Source: Heterobilharzia americana (Eukaryota; Platyhelminthes; Trematoda; Strigeidida; Schistosomatidae). Taken from it: a DNA stretch of 64,000 nucleotides. Below the pieces are notes generated by a model. That model searched no databases and was not told where the DNA came from. It saw only the letters and a list, made by a program, of their open reading frames with translations. The translations under genes and the position numbers were made by a program. Location of the stretch: assembly GCA_944470555.2 (NCBI GenBank), contig OX104132.1:6023755-6087754 (forward strand), read 5' to 3'. Positions 33,576 to 45,330 of this stretch are shown piece after piece (the first letter of the stretch is position 1; each line of letters starts with the position of its first letter).

Positions 33576-34865
33576 TGTAATCGCCTTCCGACCACTTCAT
33601 ATCTTCTTAAGGGAATTAACATACACACACATTGTTTGGTGTGCTCTCTTTAGGAGTCCTTGATTAAAAAGACAGCTTTCCAGCGCCTCTCAAATAGTTT
33701 TTTTTTATCTGGTCTCAATTAGTATGATGAGTGGAGTAGTATTGTATGACTCATATATTACCAAATCCATGTGTCTGGAATAGCGTTATCATGCACTGCA
33801 AAATATTCTGGGCAACATTCAGAAATAATCTGAAGAGGGATTAATTCCTGTTATTTTTTTGAGCCCAAGTTCAATCCATATCACTATTTACTCCATTAAT
33901 ACACGAACTAAAACATAATCGTTGGACATTTTTATAGATTGGAGTGAATGCATAATAGTGAGGATTTTTGTCAATACATATACATAAACCAAGCATTTTC
34001 TAAAAAACCCTATCTACTTGACTTTAAAAGGATCCATTAGACAGTTCAATAACTCAAGCAATACTAAATCAGCATAAACAGGTGTTTCACAGTTGTTGTT
34101 TGTACGAAATAATGGTACCTATCTGTCTTACCTTATGATAGTGTATCTCTTTCCTTAAAGTCTCAGTCTAATCCTTTGACATTCTGATTAGGCCACGTAC
34201 GCATTAAGACCTTGTACTCTTCCGACATATTTAACTAAAAATAATATAGTTGTGCATTGCGTTGGCTAAGAGGCAAAGTTTTTCTTCTCTGTTTGTTATC
34301 TGGTCTGATGTTTGCGACAGTAGCATCGACTGTGACACGGCAACTCGGGAAACGATAGTAGTTAGGACCAACTTCTAAGCGTTTCTCTCAGTTGATTGAT
34401 CATAGGACCAAATAGGAAATATGAACCGAAGTTACGACCAAAACATCAACCGAAAAGTCAACCCACAGATATAACAAATCTAGTGCACCTTTAAGATTAC
34501 TCTAAGATTGATAAAATAACGTCTGACTGTCAGATATAACAAGTGGATTCTTGGAAGAGGAACTATGAACCTACATTTTAATATATTTGACAGTGGTTGT
34601 GATATCCGTGACTTTCAGGTTAAACGCATTACTGTTTGTACAAGAAACAGTACATTTCAACTGTACATGTAGATTACATATAGTTTAGGAGGACGCCTTT
34701 ATTTGTCGGTTGGAGGCAAATAGTGAGAAGCACTAACCAAGCCATGTATGGGTGCCTTTTGGCACTTGTCAGAACGATGTATCGTAAACTTTGAAGGAGC
34801 TGGTCTGTCTTTAGAAAACGACTGAAGTCCGTATCACTCAACTCTACAGCACGAAGGATTAAACA
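33576..34865. other. Unassigned sequence
   Basis: Nothing supportable. A 97-codon minus-strand frame (34674-34967) overlaps the following SINE and is incidental. Confidence 0.4.
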
Positions 34866-35465
34866 GAATGAAATGTCTCCAAGTTGATATTCATCATCTG
34901 AAGCAACGCTGGAAACCTGGAAGCACCGGACAGCTGTCTCGTCCGTGCTGGGGTCATAGGTGCACACTGCTCAAGGGTCCGATGTTGGGACAAAACTGTT
35001 GTCCAATGCTCCCTGGTTTCCAGTATTCCTCTAACTGATGTCAGTTAATGCTGAATACCACCTTGAAATCAATAAATCCCCATAAACCTCAAACTGAATT
35101 AATCTAGAGTTCATTGGTGACTAGCTTCGAGAGGTGAATCCTGTAGTTCCAATGAGAAGTCATGACAATTGAAGCAAACCTAGTGGCCGCGAGGACACAC
35201 TCAACAATGATAGTGGTGACGGTCTCACTATGGTATGAACTTATAGAAGTTAGAAATATGAATCATTAGATTCCGACCCAGTGGCTAGCTCAAAGTAACG
35301 TGCTAGCCATGGAACCTGAAGGTCCTGGTTTCGACCTCTGGAAGGGCGGGATCATAGGTGAGCACTGCTGCGGAGTCCCATACCAGGACGAAACAGCTGT
35401 CCAGTGCTGCAGGTTTCCAATGCTCTTTGGACTGATGTCAGTCCATGATGAAACCAACTTGAAAA
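34866..35465 (+). mobile_element. Tandem S1 hammerhead SINE pair (copies d and e)
   Basis: Two S1 units in direct order. The first has a snap-back structure: arm 34866-34952 pairs with 34978-35070 around a shortened head. Its hammerhead (34962-35008) is decayed (CTCAAGG core). The direct arm follows (35050-35160), then the linker (35170-35275), a tRNA-like head starting CAGTGGCTAGCTC (~35280), and a second hammerhead at 35362-35407. The predicted cleavage positions C35003 and C35401 are 398 nt apart, defining the unit length. This dimeric layout is what a retrozyme or circular-RNA template would give. Confidence 0.65.
35362..35407 (+). ncRNA. Near-complete hammerhead ribozyme, S1 copy e
   Basis: Stem I GCACTG pairs perfectly with CAGTGC; stem II GTCC-CATACCA-GGAC is perfect; the GAAA box is intact; stem III ACA-GC-TGT is perfect; the cleavage triplet GTC ends at 35401. 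The only core defect is CTGCGGA in place of CUGANGA (A6 to C). Everything else fits a type I hammerhead open at stem I. The single substitution should reduce or abolish cleavage, by established hammerhead mutational data. Confidence 0.65.
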
Positions 35466-36184
35466 AACCACTATGTCCCTACAAATCCCAAATTCAGAAT
35501 GAAATGTTTTACTTCCCATTGATCAATCAAAATAAAAGAATTTTCAGATGACTGAGGCCTGCATATGAGAAAGGGATTTAATTTTTCGGAGTTAATTTCG
35601 GTTAAGCTTTATTCTTCTTCTGGGTAAATAGCTTCCCATATTTATGTGCTTTATCTCTCAAATTAAAATTTAGTGAGTATCCACAGTCTTTGAACGTTTA
35701 GTTGTGTCCCACCTTACTTAATGAAGAGAAGTATCAGAACATATTGTTCTAGTGACATCTTCTAAATACCTATTAGTATTTATATGCTTTAAGAAAAAAT
35801 TCTGGTGAGAAGAACACGTATGTCAACGTGTTAGGAATAGTCTATGATAGAGGAATTAAATGAGTCCTGGTCCTTTCATCAGGACAAGAGGAGATAAAGT
35901 GAGAGTGTGCTGTCTGAAATTTTAATCTCATGCAAAAACCTCGCACTGGTATGTTAACTATTGAAGCTAATGATCATGTATATTGATTGGATGAGAGATA
36001 GTATGAGTTTCATCAATCTAAAGGTTTCAATTCATCTACTGAAGTACAAAGTGGTCCAGAAACTATATTCTTTCTGTGAAGAATATCCCTAAAATGGTCA
36101 TTTAAATTTGTCATGGTGAGGAAACCTGGTGTTATTCATACTGATTGGTGATAGCAGGTGAAATTAAAGAAACAAACGTAACAT

Positions 36185-36350
36185 CAGGAGTTGAGCCAAC
36201 AACGTGTCTGCTACCAGACTTGTAGGCCCCAAGTTCGATCCCTGGTGGGTGAAATCATAAGTGCTCTTGGTTGAGGAGCCTCATACTAGGACGCGACAGC
36301 TGTCCAGGTTTTCATTGGTTCTCCAAATGATACCAGATAGTCATGAATAG
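36185..36350 (+). mobile_element. Hammerhead SINE, S1 family (copy f)
   Basis: tRNA-like head with B-box AAGTTCGATCCC, then GGTTGAGGA (core with C3 to T), CTCATACTAGGAC, GCGA in place of GAAA, CAGCTGTC, CAGG, and a 3' arm with TTTTCATTGGTTCTCC. The ribozyme is clearly decayed. Confidence 0.6.
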
Positions 36351-37114
36351 TAGGCTAAAAATGGGAATCTCTAAAACCTCAAGGCAAACAGTGAACAGCT
36401 ACTACTATATGCAGAACATTGTTCCTTCGAATATGAATTTACACACAATTGCAGTCAGCTGCCTTACTGTTTCTCGAAATGTTCAGCTCTTTGCCATTAC
36501 AAGCTTGATCTCCTTCTAAAGCTTGCTAGTGATTCTGATAACAGATTGCCTTAAAGTTGTGCAGCATGAAATATTTTGCATCAGTTGAACAATCACCATT
36601 CAACGAATTTTGTGATTCATTATAGTTAAGTCAACTCAATTATCTCGCTTGTGACCACTCGTGGAAATGGCAAATTTATTGAGGTAAGTCACTTCTAAGT
36701 AGAGTGGAACAACTAATGAAAAGGTATAGAGCCTGAGGAGTTAGTTCCCATAGCAACGATCCCTCAGTGACACCTAAGTTGCTTACAGAATATCAAAAGG
36801 TTCATTCCACTGAATTTCTGAGGTAGTACTTAATCGAATAATTCAAGACTGTATTCTTCCGGCATTGTAGTATCATATAAGTTTATACAGGAAAACTTTT
36901 GGAAAATTAACATTCTAACCATTACATTTTTGTATTTGAAATGTTTTCTCGCCTGAATGAGTATGCCACTATTTCGAGGTATACCTATCTTAATATTGTT
37001 ACCTGCATTAACCCATCATTGATTGGATCGACTTTGATCGGTCTCTACTTACATCGATCTAGTCAACAACGGGATGATATAAATAACATTCAAACTATAC
37101 TCATAGTACAAGAG

Positions 37115-37265
37115 ACGACTTTCATTACTTGGTGGCCTAGGGGATAACACTCTGGCGATTAGAAGGATCGGTCTCGAGTTGGAGTCTCAATCGGAACAAA
37201 AGCCCTTAATGGGAGGCATGAACACTCAGCTAAAACAGGCATCCTGGATTCAACTGCCAGAAATG
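37115..37265 (+). mobile_element. Sm-alpha-like SINE, S2 family (copy n)
   Basis: A clean A-box TTGGTGGCCTAGGGGATAAC, a B-box-like GGTCTCGAGTTGG, and a 3' remainder GCATCCTGGATTCAACTGCCA that is the downstream strand of the S2 hammerhead stem I. The ribozyme core itself (CUGANGA to GAAA) has decayed into CAGCTAAAACAGG. Confidence 0.6.
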
Positions 37266-38399
37266 TTTCATAATTAATATAAAATACCTATCCAAGCAAT
37301 ATGGTATTTACGCCCATCTGTTTTACAACAAACATTGCCATACCTCATAAGAGTTCAAAATTTTCACTGATTCATTAGCATTCTAAATGTTGCCTGCCAA
37401 AAAGCGAAGCTTCATCAGACTTCAGTTGGTCACGATATCTGGACAACTGAATGCAGAAAGAGACTAGCGATGAAAATTTCATTTTCCCTTTCAAGTCATA
37501 GAAATGTACTAAAGCGTTTGGAATATTTTGGAATGATCTATTGTTAGGTATAATTGACATAATTTAATGCCTAACCACTTAACGTCTCTACTATTCTCCA
37601 CTTGTATTTCATTGAGCGCATACCTTACACTTTTAGCAGCTTTATGCTGAATTTAAACAGTGGAATGAGTAGATGGGGACTATCTGAAACGTGTGGCCTA
37701 TTGATGCATTCCTTTTGAACAATCTGATGATATATGAAACTGTTGAATAATTTATACTAAAACTGAGAAAAACAAGATATTCAGCGAAAAGAGATTGGTT
37801 TGAAAGAATTTGTTTTCAAGCTATACATTCGTGTATATATGATAGACGGGGAATGTTTTCTACACACTATTATTATTTATTATTTGTCCCTTGGGTTCCT
37901 AATGGAACATAGGGCTTTAGTAGCACGTCTCCAGTACACTCTCTTCTCTGCGAACTTTTGAACCTGGTTCCACGACAGCCCAGAAACTCTCATTTCTTTC
38001 TCACACGATCTCCTCCATATCACCCTCACCTTGGACACCCAACCGGTCGTTTCCCATCTGGGTTCCACTCGACGACCTAGCCTGGAGCGTGATGTCCCCG
38101 AGTGGACTTCTCAATGCATGCCCAATCTATCTCCACTTCCTTCTGTATATTTCTTGAGCGATAGATTAGTGGTTGGTTCGTTGCCCGACCAGAGTTCCTT
38201 GTTGCTTATTCTCATTATTCTGGTCATCTGAGCTTCAGTAACGAGCCAGCGTAGGCAGTTGATGAATATCTGTAGTTTGCTGGAAATACTTCTCGTAACG
38301 AGCCGAGTCTCTGAGCAATACAGAAGCACTGATTCGACGTTGGTGTGAAAATCCGGATCTTGTTCCACTTGCTGAGTGCAGTGCAGTAGATCTCCACAC

Positions 38400-39651
38400 T
38401 GGTTTCAGGCTAATGAACGCCTGTCTTTCCGATCCTGACTTTGACGTCCTCGTCTGTGCGGCCTGTGGTTGAAACAGTGCTGCCTAGATAAGTGAAAGAG
38501 ACTACTTTCGTTGAGTTTCTCCCGTTGATGGTGATTGGAGCTTGTTGTTGTTGGTGGTGGTGTTGGTTGGGTATCTTCATCACCTCTGTCTTCTCTACGT
38601 TCACTTGAAGTGCCGTCTTTGCTGCCCTACCTCTTCTGTCAACTTGTTAGTTTTCACCTGTGGATCTTCAAGTTTGAGTGATATTAAACATAAGTCATCG
38701 GCAAAATCCAAATCTTCTAGTTTCTTTTCTCCGGTCCAGTGTATTCCCCTCTTCTCGCTCCTCACAGTTTGTTGCATGATCCAGTCCACTACAATCAGGA
38801 ATATCACAGATGATAGTAGACAGCCTTGTTTTACTCCTGTCTTCACTTCAAAGGCGTCACTAAGCTTTTCATTGTGAATTACTTGGCATGTAGCATCTTC
38901 ATATAGTTGTTGGATGAGATTGATAAAGGTTTGTGGTATTCCGTAGTGTTGAAGCAGTTGCCTGGCAAATTACTTCTCGGTTGACGCTGTCGAAGGCCTT
39001 TTAAAAGTCGATGAAGTTGAGGTAGAGGGTTGGCTGCCATTCTATACTGTGTTCTATGATGATGCGTAGTGTGGCGTTGCAATTTGGTCCGTACATGATT
39101 TGTACTTCCTGAATCCAGACTGCCTGTTCAGGTAGCAGTTTTGAATTCAGTGCATCGTTTAGTCTCCCCAGGATGATGCGGCCTAATATTTTCCTTGCTT
39201 TTGGTGGACAAAAGCGTGATTCTTTGCCAGTTCTTGCAAAGACTTAGGTCGCCCTTGTTTTGGAGTTTGACAAGGTAGCCCTTCTTCCAATCAATGTGCA
39301 GGTACCTTTCCTTCCTTCCAGACCTTCTGGAGTAGTGGTGTGAGAATGTCTGCTGTTGTCTATGGGTCTGCTCTGAGTGCTTCTGGCGGGATTCCATCTG
39401 GTCCTGCTGCTTTCCCGTATTTCAGTAGCTTTATGGAGCTTAGGACTTCTACTTTTGTTGGAGGATTTATCTTCACTTGTAGTTCTGTGACTGCAGGTGG
39501 TATTACTGTACGAAGTGCAGGTGGTGGTCGATTCAAGAGTTTTTTGAAGTGGTCAGCCCATCGTTTCCTTTGTTTCTCTTCTTTGATGATTAGATTTCCT
39601 TCTCCATCTTCTATTGGTTTCATCTGCGTTGATCTCTTCCCTCGCAGATAG
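38400..39651 (-). pseudogene. Reverse transcriptase of the RTE element (split frames)
   Basis: Frame 39360-39623 carries WADHFKKLLNRPPP, then LLKYGKAAGPDGIPPEALRA, the conserved RT entry block. Frame 39128-39397 continues with WKKGYLVKLQNKGDLS and NWQRITLLS. Frame 38601-38846 holds GVKQGCLLSSVIF (motif B) and LDFADDLCLIS (motif C, catalytic FADD intact at ~38690-38705). Frame 38410-38604 adds MNVEKTEVMKI and FTYLGSTVSTTGRTDEDVKVRIGK. At least three frame changes separate the parts. The order and motifs match schistosome SR2/RTE reverse transcriptases. Confidence 0.75.
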
Positions 39652-40301
39652 TAAACTGGTTATTTGATACAATATTGTCAGGTCTCTGTCTCTGTTGCCT
39701 GCAGTCTGTTCTGCTTCACTTGACAATGTGTCGTAGAAGTGTCTTTTGTCTTTGCGTGCACTCTTCTTCACTTCTTTGTCCAGTGTAGTGTTCTATACAT
39801 TGTACTCAGTTCCTCTTTTCGTTGTGCATCCTTGCACTGCACTGGTTTATCTTCTGCTTCACCATCCTCATCTCCCTGCTCTATCAGCTTCAATGTATCC
39901 ATCGAGATCCATTCCTTATCTTCTTTCTTCTTCCTTCTTGATAGGGTTATTCAGGTTTCTTTCCACATCTCTTTCAAAGAGTTCCAGTGTTCTTCCACGC
40001 AGGCTTCTTCAGGGATGTTGCTGGATATCTCCCATTTTGTTTTGATGGTTGCCGTGAAGATGTTCCTTGTAGTTTCATCCTTCAGTTTCTGTTCTGAGTG
40101 TTGAACTTGAACTGTGGTCTATCGCCAGCTTCCTTGAAGGCTTTCAACTTGATTTTGAAGATTCCTTGCACTAGATAGTGAGTGGTGTGATTCTACATCT
40201 GCTCCTCTTCTTGACCTTGTGTCAAGTAGACTGGCTACGTCTCCAATTTCTTCACATTGGGATGAAGTCGCTCTGATTTTTAGTGTGTCCATCTGGTGAA
40301 A

Positions 40302-40732
40302 TCAACTCCATGTCGCTTTGTGGATATCCTTGTGCCTGAACAGAGGGCATCCAGTCACCAAATTGTTGAATGCGCAGAATTCTGCAAACAAATTTCCATT
40401 CTCGTTCATCACCTCACCGAGCGCTTCCCGGTCCATGGTTAGTTCTCTTCCTGTGTTGCCCGCTCCCAGTATGGCATTCATGTTGCCCATTAGAATTTTG
40501 ATATCGCCAACTGGAGTGGTATCTTGTCCAGTGTTGATTGCAGTTGTCTGTAGAATTCCTCCTTCTTTTCTTCATCTGCATTATTTGTAAATGCGTAGCG
40601 TAGCATTGAATGATTGTGACTTTCCCTCCTTTTGAGTTGAATCTTGCTGTCATGATCCTGATACTGGAGGAGATTTGTTCCCACTGCATGAGAGACAGCT
40701 TTTGATGCTCTTGGGGACATCATGATAGCCAC
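40302..40732 (-). pseudogene. APE-type endonuclease of the RTE element (split frames)
   Basis: Frame 40490-40732 gives IMMSPRASKAVSHAV (the substrate-loop block), then YAFTNNADEEKKEEFYRQLQ, the typical CYAPTN..DEE.K..FY..L pattern of RTE endonucleases with Thr-Asn shifted. Frame 40302-40490 gives MGNMNAILG, corresponding to the GDMNAKVG active-site motif with Asp changed to Asn, then NGNLFAEFCAFNNLVTG. The loss of the catalytic Asp and the frameshift between the blocks indicate inactivity. The domain would nick the target site. Confidence 0.65.
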
Positions 40733-41216
40733 TCGAAAACTCAGTGTGTTCGTGGTTGTCGTCTGTTTGACAATATCGGAGTGGATTATTGACTCTGCAG
40801 TTGACAGTTTGGAGAATCTACTTCCATTCTATCTGCTTTCGCAGATTCCAGGCACTTCCATGCCATACCTTCTCATCTCGTTTGCAAACCGGGGTGCCTT
40901 GCTGGGTTCAAACATGGTGCGGACATTCCATGTCCCCATGTTTACTTTCACTTTCATCGAGATAAGAGAAGACACATCGGCCAATTGGCTTCCCGATGGC
41001 TTTCACCAACCGGCATCATTTCGTCTCTCCGATTGCAGCGAGGAATAATTTTGTTTTTATTTTTTATATTTTGTTTGTGCTTTGAAGTTTCTTTAGCGGT
41101 TGGATTTGTTTTACGGGGTAGGGTTGCTAGCCCTATACCCAACCTTCGCTTTTTACCCGGGCTTAGGACCGGCTAGTAACTAGTGAACTATTTATTCAGG
41201 AGAGGTTTTCTACACA

Positions 41217-42806
41217 TATACAAGAACATATTCCAGGTAGGTTTTATAAAGGGGTAAGTTTGTTAGAAGTTCTATTTTATAACCTTTGATTGATTTCTAT
41301 CACTCAGATAATAATGTTAAAATTGTTTATCGAATTCTCCCGAAACCTACTACTTTTTTTTCGTTTTCAACTCCTCAAAACAGCGGAGGCTTGAGTTATT
41401 CATGAACTAAAACCTTATTTATGTTTTCACTATGGCCATGACATTTTCCCCTCCCTCTTTGTTAAGTTAATTTTTGTATCCTTCATTTACCACTCTTATT
41501 GTTATGATAATCACCTTCACTTTGATTAGTTTCCGGTGTTATTTCACTTAATCGTTTTAATCTTTTCAGAAAACACTGATTTCATCTTGACCAACTTGTC
41601 TATTCCTATTACATAATATTTAGTTGACTTACCACTTTCATCAGTTTTTTCATTCCTTTCTCAGTTATATACCTTCTATCAACCATTCCATATATTGAGC
41701 AATCTACTTTGTTATCACTCATACTTTAACTGGTATCATAATCACGAATACCCATGTCATCATCTGTTTCATTATTATTGTCATCATCATGGTGGTGTTC
41801 AGTTTTCCTCAGGGGATACAATTTTTCAAATATCATATATATACAAATGTACAGCTTGAAAATAAATTCGTTGGAACGAGTCTCTTCGCTGTATATCTTG
41901 TTCTTGATGTTACAGTGAAAATCACTAAATAATAAGAACTGAGAAGGATTAATTAAGCCAATGAAATTATAATTAAGAAATTAAGGCAAAAGAGAAACAA
42001 GAGAGGAGAAATTAGGTCAGATGACCACCACAATTGGTATAAATACTAGCAGAGTAACCTTCGTATTAGTACAAATTGCTTTTGAATATACAAAGGGTGT
42101 TTAAATTTATGGATAGCAAGGGTGAATGTGCTCTTCATGATGATGAGGAAGGATGTTCGTCATCTACGTTATAAGAAGTCATTTGTTCCTGAGGCCACCT
42201 AGGCATATATTCAGTCATCCTCAGCTGAGTGTTACACTTACTCTTCCTTGAGTATATGTGTCCACATGTAGATGTACACTGATAAACACTATGAGGGTCC
42301 GATGCACTCATACATACGCAGCTTAAGTTTGTGTTGAAGCATAAGCTTTGCCTTCTCCAGTTAAACTGCCTTGGCCTCATAGAGTGTTATGTTATAAACG
42401 GACCTGAGTCTTTTACTCAAAATTATGTCTAACATAATCCCAGTGCTGTACCTATCTTACATCTATTCGTACATTTTAAAGGTTATCCATTTTGCACCAA
42501 TATGTAGCACTATAACATGACACATGTTTCAGATTTTGTCTGCATCTTCTCACTAAACAGTTCAAATTTAGCAATGGGGACCAATTGTTTAAAAATTTAT
42601 ATTACTGAGTCTACAAATCCTTAATTTATCAAAATGCCCAGAATCATGCTATGTTTATAAAAGATTCGGCAATCATAATCGTATAACAGATAGAAAGAAC
42701 GCTGTATACTTCGGAAAACAGTAGATGGTTGCACAGATTGGCTACATATAATTAATTATTGCAAATGGAAAAGATATACACACTGAATATAAGAGATAGA
42801 TATAGT
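41217..42806. other. Unassigned sequence
   Basis: AT-rich. A minus-strand 81-codon frame at 42135-42380 is cysteine-containing (SCVCMSASDP, QCTSTCGHIYSRK) but has no clear splice acceptor or poly(A) signal. It could be an exon, but I do not call it. Confidence 0.35.
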
Positions 42807-42974
42807 TTATTGCGTCATCGACACCCTCCTTGTTGTCGATGAGAACATGATCAGAAGTGAATAGTATAGCAATAACAACAAAATATGAAACACACTTAAA
42901 AGGAAAAGCCAATGCTTGCTCCTTGAAGCTTGTTTTTCGCTAGACACTAAGAAACTGACCAGTAAAGGTATCAC
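42807..42974 (-). CDS. 3'-terminal host exon encoding a C-terminal membrane segment
   Basis: The minus strand shows TTTTTTATTTCAG immediately before 42974, a textbook acceptor. The phase-0 exon encodes 55 residues and ends in TAA (42807-42809). The residues run VIPLLVSFLVSSEKQASRSK, then HWLFLLSVFHILLLLLYY, a strong transmembrane or GPI-signal-like stretch, then a short basic tail STTRRVSMTQ. The poly(A) signal AATAAA overlaps the stop codon (minus 42811-42806). The upstream exon is uncertain; a 34-nt segment at 43589-43556 with a GTAAGATT donor keeps phase. Most likely this is the membrane-anchoring end of a surface or secreted protein. The family is not recognised. Confidence 0.55.
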   Translation of the reverse strand: MIPLLVSFLVSSEKQASRSKHWLFLLSVFHILLLLLYYSLLIMFSSTTRRVSMTQ

Positions 42975-43079
42975 CTGAAATAAAAAATGAATGTTTTGGA
43001 TAAGTAACCATTGACAGAAATGGCAGATCTGCGTCTATCAATTCATAGACATATAATCTAGGCCGTGTTCATGGCAAAC

Positions 43080-43275
43080 TGACATCCGTTTCAGATACAC
43101 TGAAAATCTGGAGGCACACGACAGTTATTTCATCATAATAAGCGGTTTTTCAGCAGTATGTATTCCCGACCCCAACCATGAGGAATCGAATTCAGGACCT
43201 TCAAGTCTCACAGCTAACGCGTTAATCATCCCGTTGTTGGCTTAGAATCCAGTCGTCCAAGGTTTCCTACTTCTG
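43080..43275 (-). mobile_element. Hammerhead SINE, S1 family (copy g), degraded
   Basis: Minus-strand reading gives a tRNA-like head (GTTAGCTGTGAGACTTGAAG, B-box-like TTCGATTCC), then ATACTG, CTGAAAA, a decayed stem II, GAAATAACTGTC and a 3' arm CTCCAGATTTTC. It matches the S1 order but with many substitutions. Confidence 0.55.
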
Positions 43276-43589
43276 TCAATTCTCGATTTTCAGTTGACAC
43301 CGACATCACTTCCAACATTGCTGACTGCACATGTCAAGGCTTATCATTAGATCTTTGTGATATTCACGTCAAACTGTGTCAGTAATGAGCTCTATACACT
43401 AATGTTGTTTGAGGCTTAAAAGAATTTTATTATTGTGTGGTATTCATCTTTGGCTAACTACAATCTTAAGCATACATATGATCATTTTACTATCATGAGG
43501 ATTTGAAGAAGTATGAGTTCGTGTAATGCACCCGCATAAAAATGAATAATCTTACAACCGGCATCTGTTGGCACGTACAAGGTGGAAGG

Positions 43590-45330
43590 CTAAATATTCT
43601 CAGCAGATATGTTGTGGTCGAGTTACAGTGGACCTATTGTTCAAATAGTAGTGTGCTTCAGCTTCTCACACATACCCAAAGATAAGGTGATTTAGTGGTC
43701 AAAATATGCTACATCGGTTTGTGAACGGGAAGAAATTAATCAAACCACCCCAACCGCCAGTAGTTTCAGGTTTCGTAACTTGAAAAGAAGTCCTGTTATA
43801 CATAAAATCTGTAATTCAGAGATATGTTACCAGAAATTCATGTCCCTTGATAAATAAACAGTATTTTGAAACATTATTTTCATGAAGGAAGTTACTGGAG
43901 AATGAATTTTTAGGAATGTGAACAGTTAGCATGGGTGAATATTAGACAAATAGATGAAAAGGTGTTTCATTTCAGAGAACAAGTTTTTAATACAATTCTA
44001 ATCATCACCAGTTCTTAAACTGGTAAGATATAGCATACCATTTCCATCCTATAATGTTCGAAATGTGTCAAAGTTTTACCAGGATGATGTGAATTCCGCC
44101 GACAGTTGTGCAACACCAGTAATGCTTTGGTGGGCCACAGGCTTACTTTACTAACACTAAGATTACAAGTTATTCTCAAGTTTACGGCCCTTACTTTATT
44201 ACCGATTCCTTGTTGCTGACTATCAATGGAACGTAGGATGTGCAATGTTTCCTTATTAATACTCATCAGTTGTCTGTACCTTCAGTCTATTAAGTCATGG
44301 TATTTCCCAAGATCTCCAATCGATAAAACTCGACTAACTTTCGGTTATATTATCAAAATCGAAGTATATTTCTTATCACTTGAGTAGTTCAACATTTGCT
44401 ATAAACAAAAGTTGAAATGATTTTAAAATCAACTCACTAGCAAAGATTCTAATGTTGTAAAGACGGCAAAAATTTGGTGAAGTACCTGCGAACAGAAAAC
44501 AGCGAAGCTTAAGTGGAAATTCAGTTAGAAAACAAGTTTCTTTTAGTCAATGAAATAAAAATTTAACAGATCCTTTTTCACAAACGAATGAGATTAGGTT
44601 AGTAGTTGGCAGTTTGAAGGGATAATAATATCTCTGCTTAGTATCGCTGTTATAACGGTCAAAAAACGATTCCTGAAAATCGTCCAACAATTTCTTATGT
44701 TGTTATATACTACTGTACATCTTGAATAGCTAGGAGTCGCTCAAGTTGTTCAGTAGTAATATATTTTGCTAGTCCATGACACTTTTGTATCAGAGACAAC
44801 ACCTTTTGATCTTGGTTGATGGATAGTCTCCAGCGGAAACTCTGTTGTTTGGCACTACAGTTGGACAGTTGATAAACTACCACAAAGCTGTGAGAAACGT
44901 CAGTGTGGAGTGAGCAGTTTGTAAATCACTTCCAAAGTGAGCATTTTCTTATATTGGACATATGTGTACCGAGATGGTGGATGCATATATACGTTCACCC
45001 AACCGTTTACAATTCGGCTTTTAAGATAGTTTCAATGACAAATTGTTGACACACAGAAGTTAACTTGTAAATATAATTTAGTTGATTACATATGATCTGA
45101 AAAGTCATAACAGGGGGTTAGTAATGTTGTATTGCAGAATAAAAATTGTGTAAGATAGCAGTATAAAGACTAGAGTTTGTAGAAAATATGAACATTAGAA
45201 TCAATACTTATACTTTAGTTTATCTCATCCTACGTCTGTTAAGAAAGGTTTAGTGAAAGGTATAAAGAATGGAGAAGTATAACAAACAGTTTACGGTAGG
45301 AAATGGAATATACTTCGGAAATCGTACTAC
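43590..45330. other. Unassigned sequence
   Basis: A minus-strand frame at 44015-44266 includes SKVSLWPTKALLVLHNCRR between ATCTTAG and CCTG|GTAAAA and might contain an exon, but phases to neighbouring exons do not join, so it is not called. GATAAA (minus strand, ~45215) may serve as a poly(A) signal for the gene ending at 45331. Confidence 0.35.

Larger units (their letters stand above)
35466..37854. other. Mostly unassigned sequence with two SINE copies
   Basis: Apart from the SINEs at 36185-36350 and 37115-37265, no gene or repeat is recognised. A 68-codon frame at 36941-37147 runs into the second SINE and is not called. Confidence 0.4.
37867..41204 (-). mobile_element. SR2/RTE-like non-LTR retrotransposon, near full length, with TSD
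   Basis: A 3.34-kb minus-strand element with a perfect 12-bp direct repeat GTTTTCTACACA on both sides (37855-37866 and 41205-41216). Its 5' region carries the RTE-like leader (ACTAGCCGGTCCTAAGCCC, CCCTACCCCG). Endonuclease blocks span ~40730-40300, RT ~39650-38400 and the C-terminal domain to ~37880, ending GGGACAAATAATAAATAATA. Frameshifts and stops separate the blocks, so it is not autonomous now. The intact ends suggest retrotransposition rather than segmental duplication. Confidence 0.85.

Noticed and set aside
39739..40104. 121- and 99-codon plus-strand frames
   Set aside because: Shadows antisense to the RTE element, whose motifs read on the minus strand.
42135..42380. 81-codon cysteine-containing minus-strand frame
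   Set aside because: Composition is suggestive, but no acceptor, donor or poly(A) signal is convincing.
44015..44266. 83-codon minus-strand frame with SKVSLWPTKALLVLHNCRR
   Set aside because: Splice sites exist but phases do not join to neighbouring exons.
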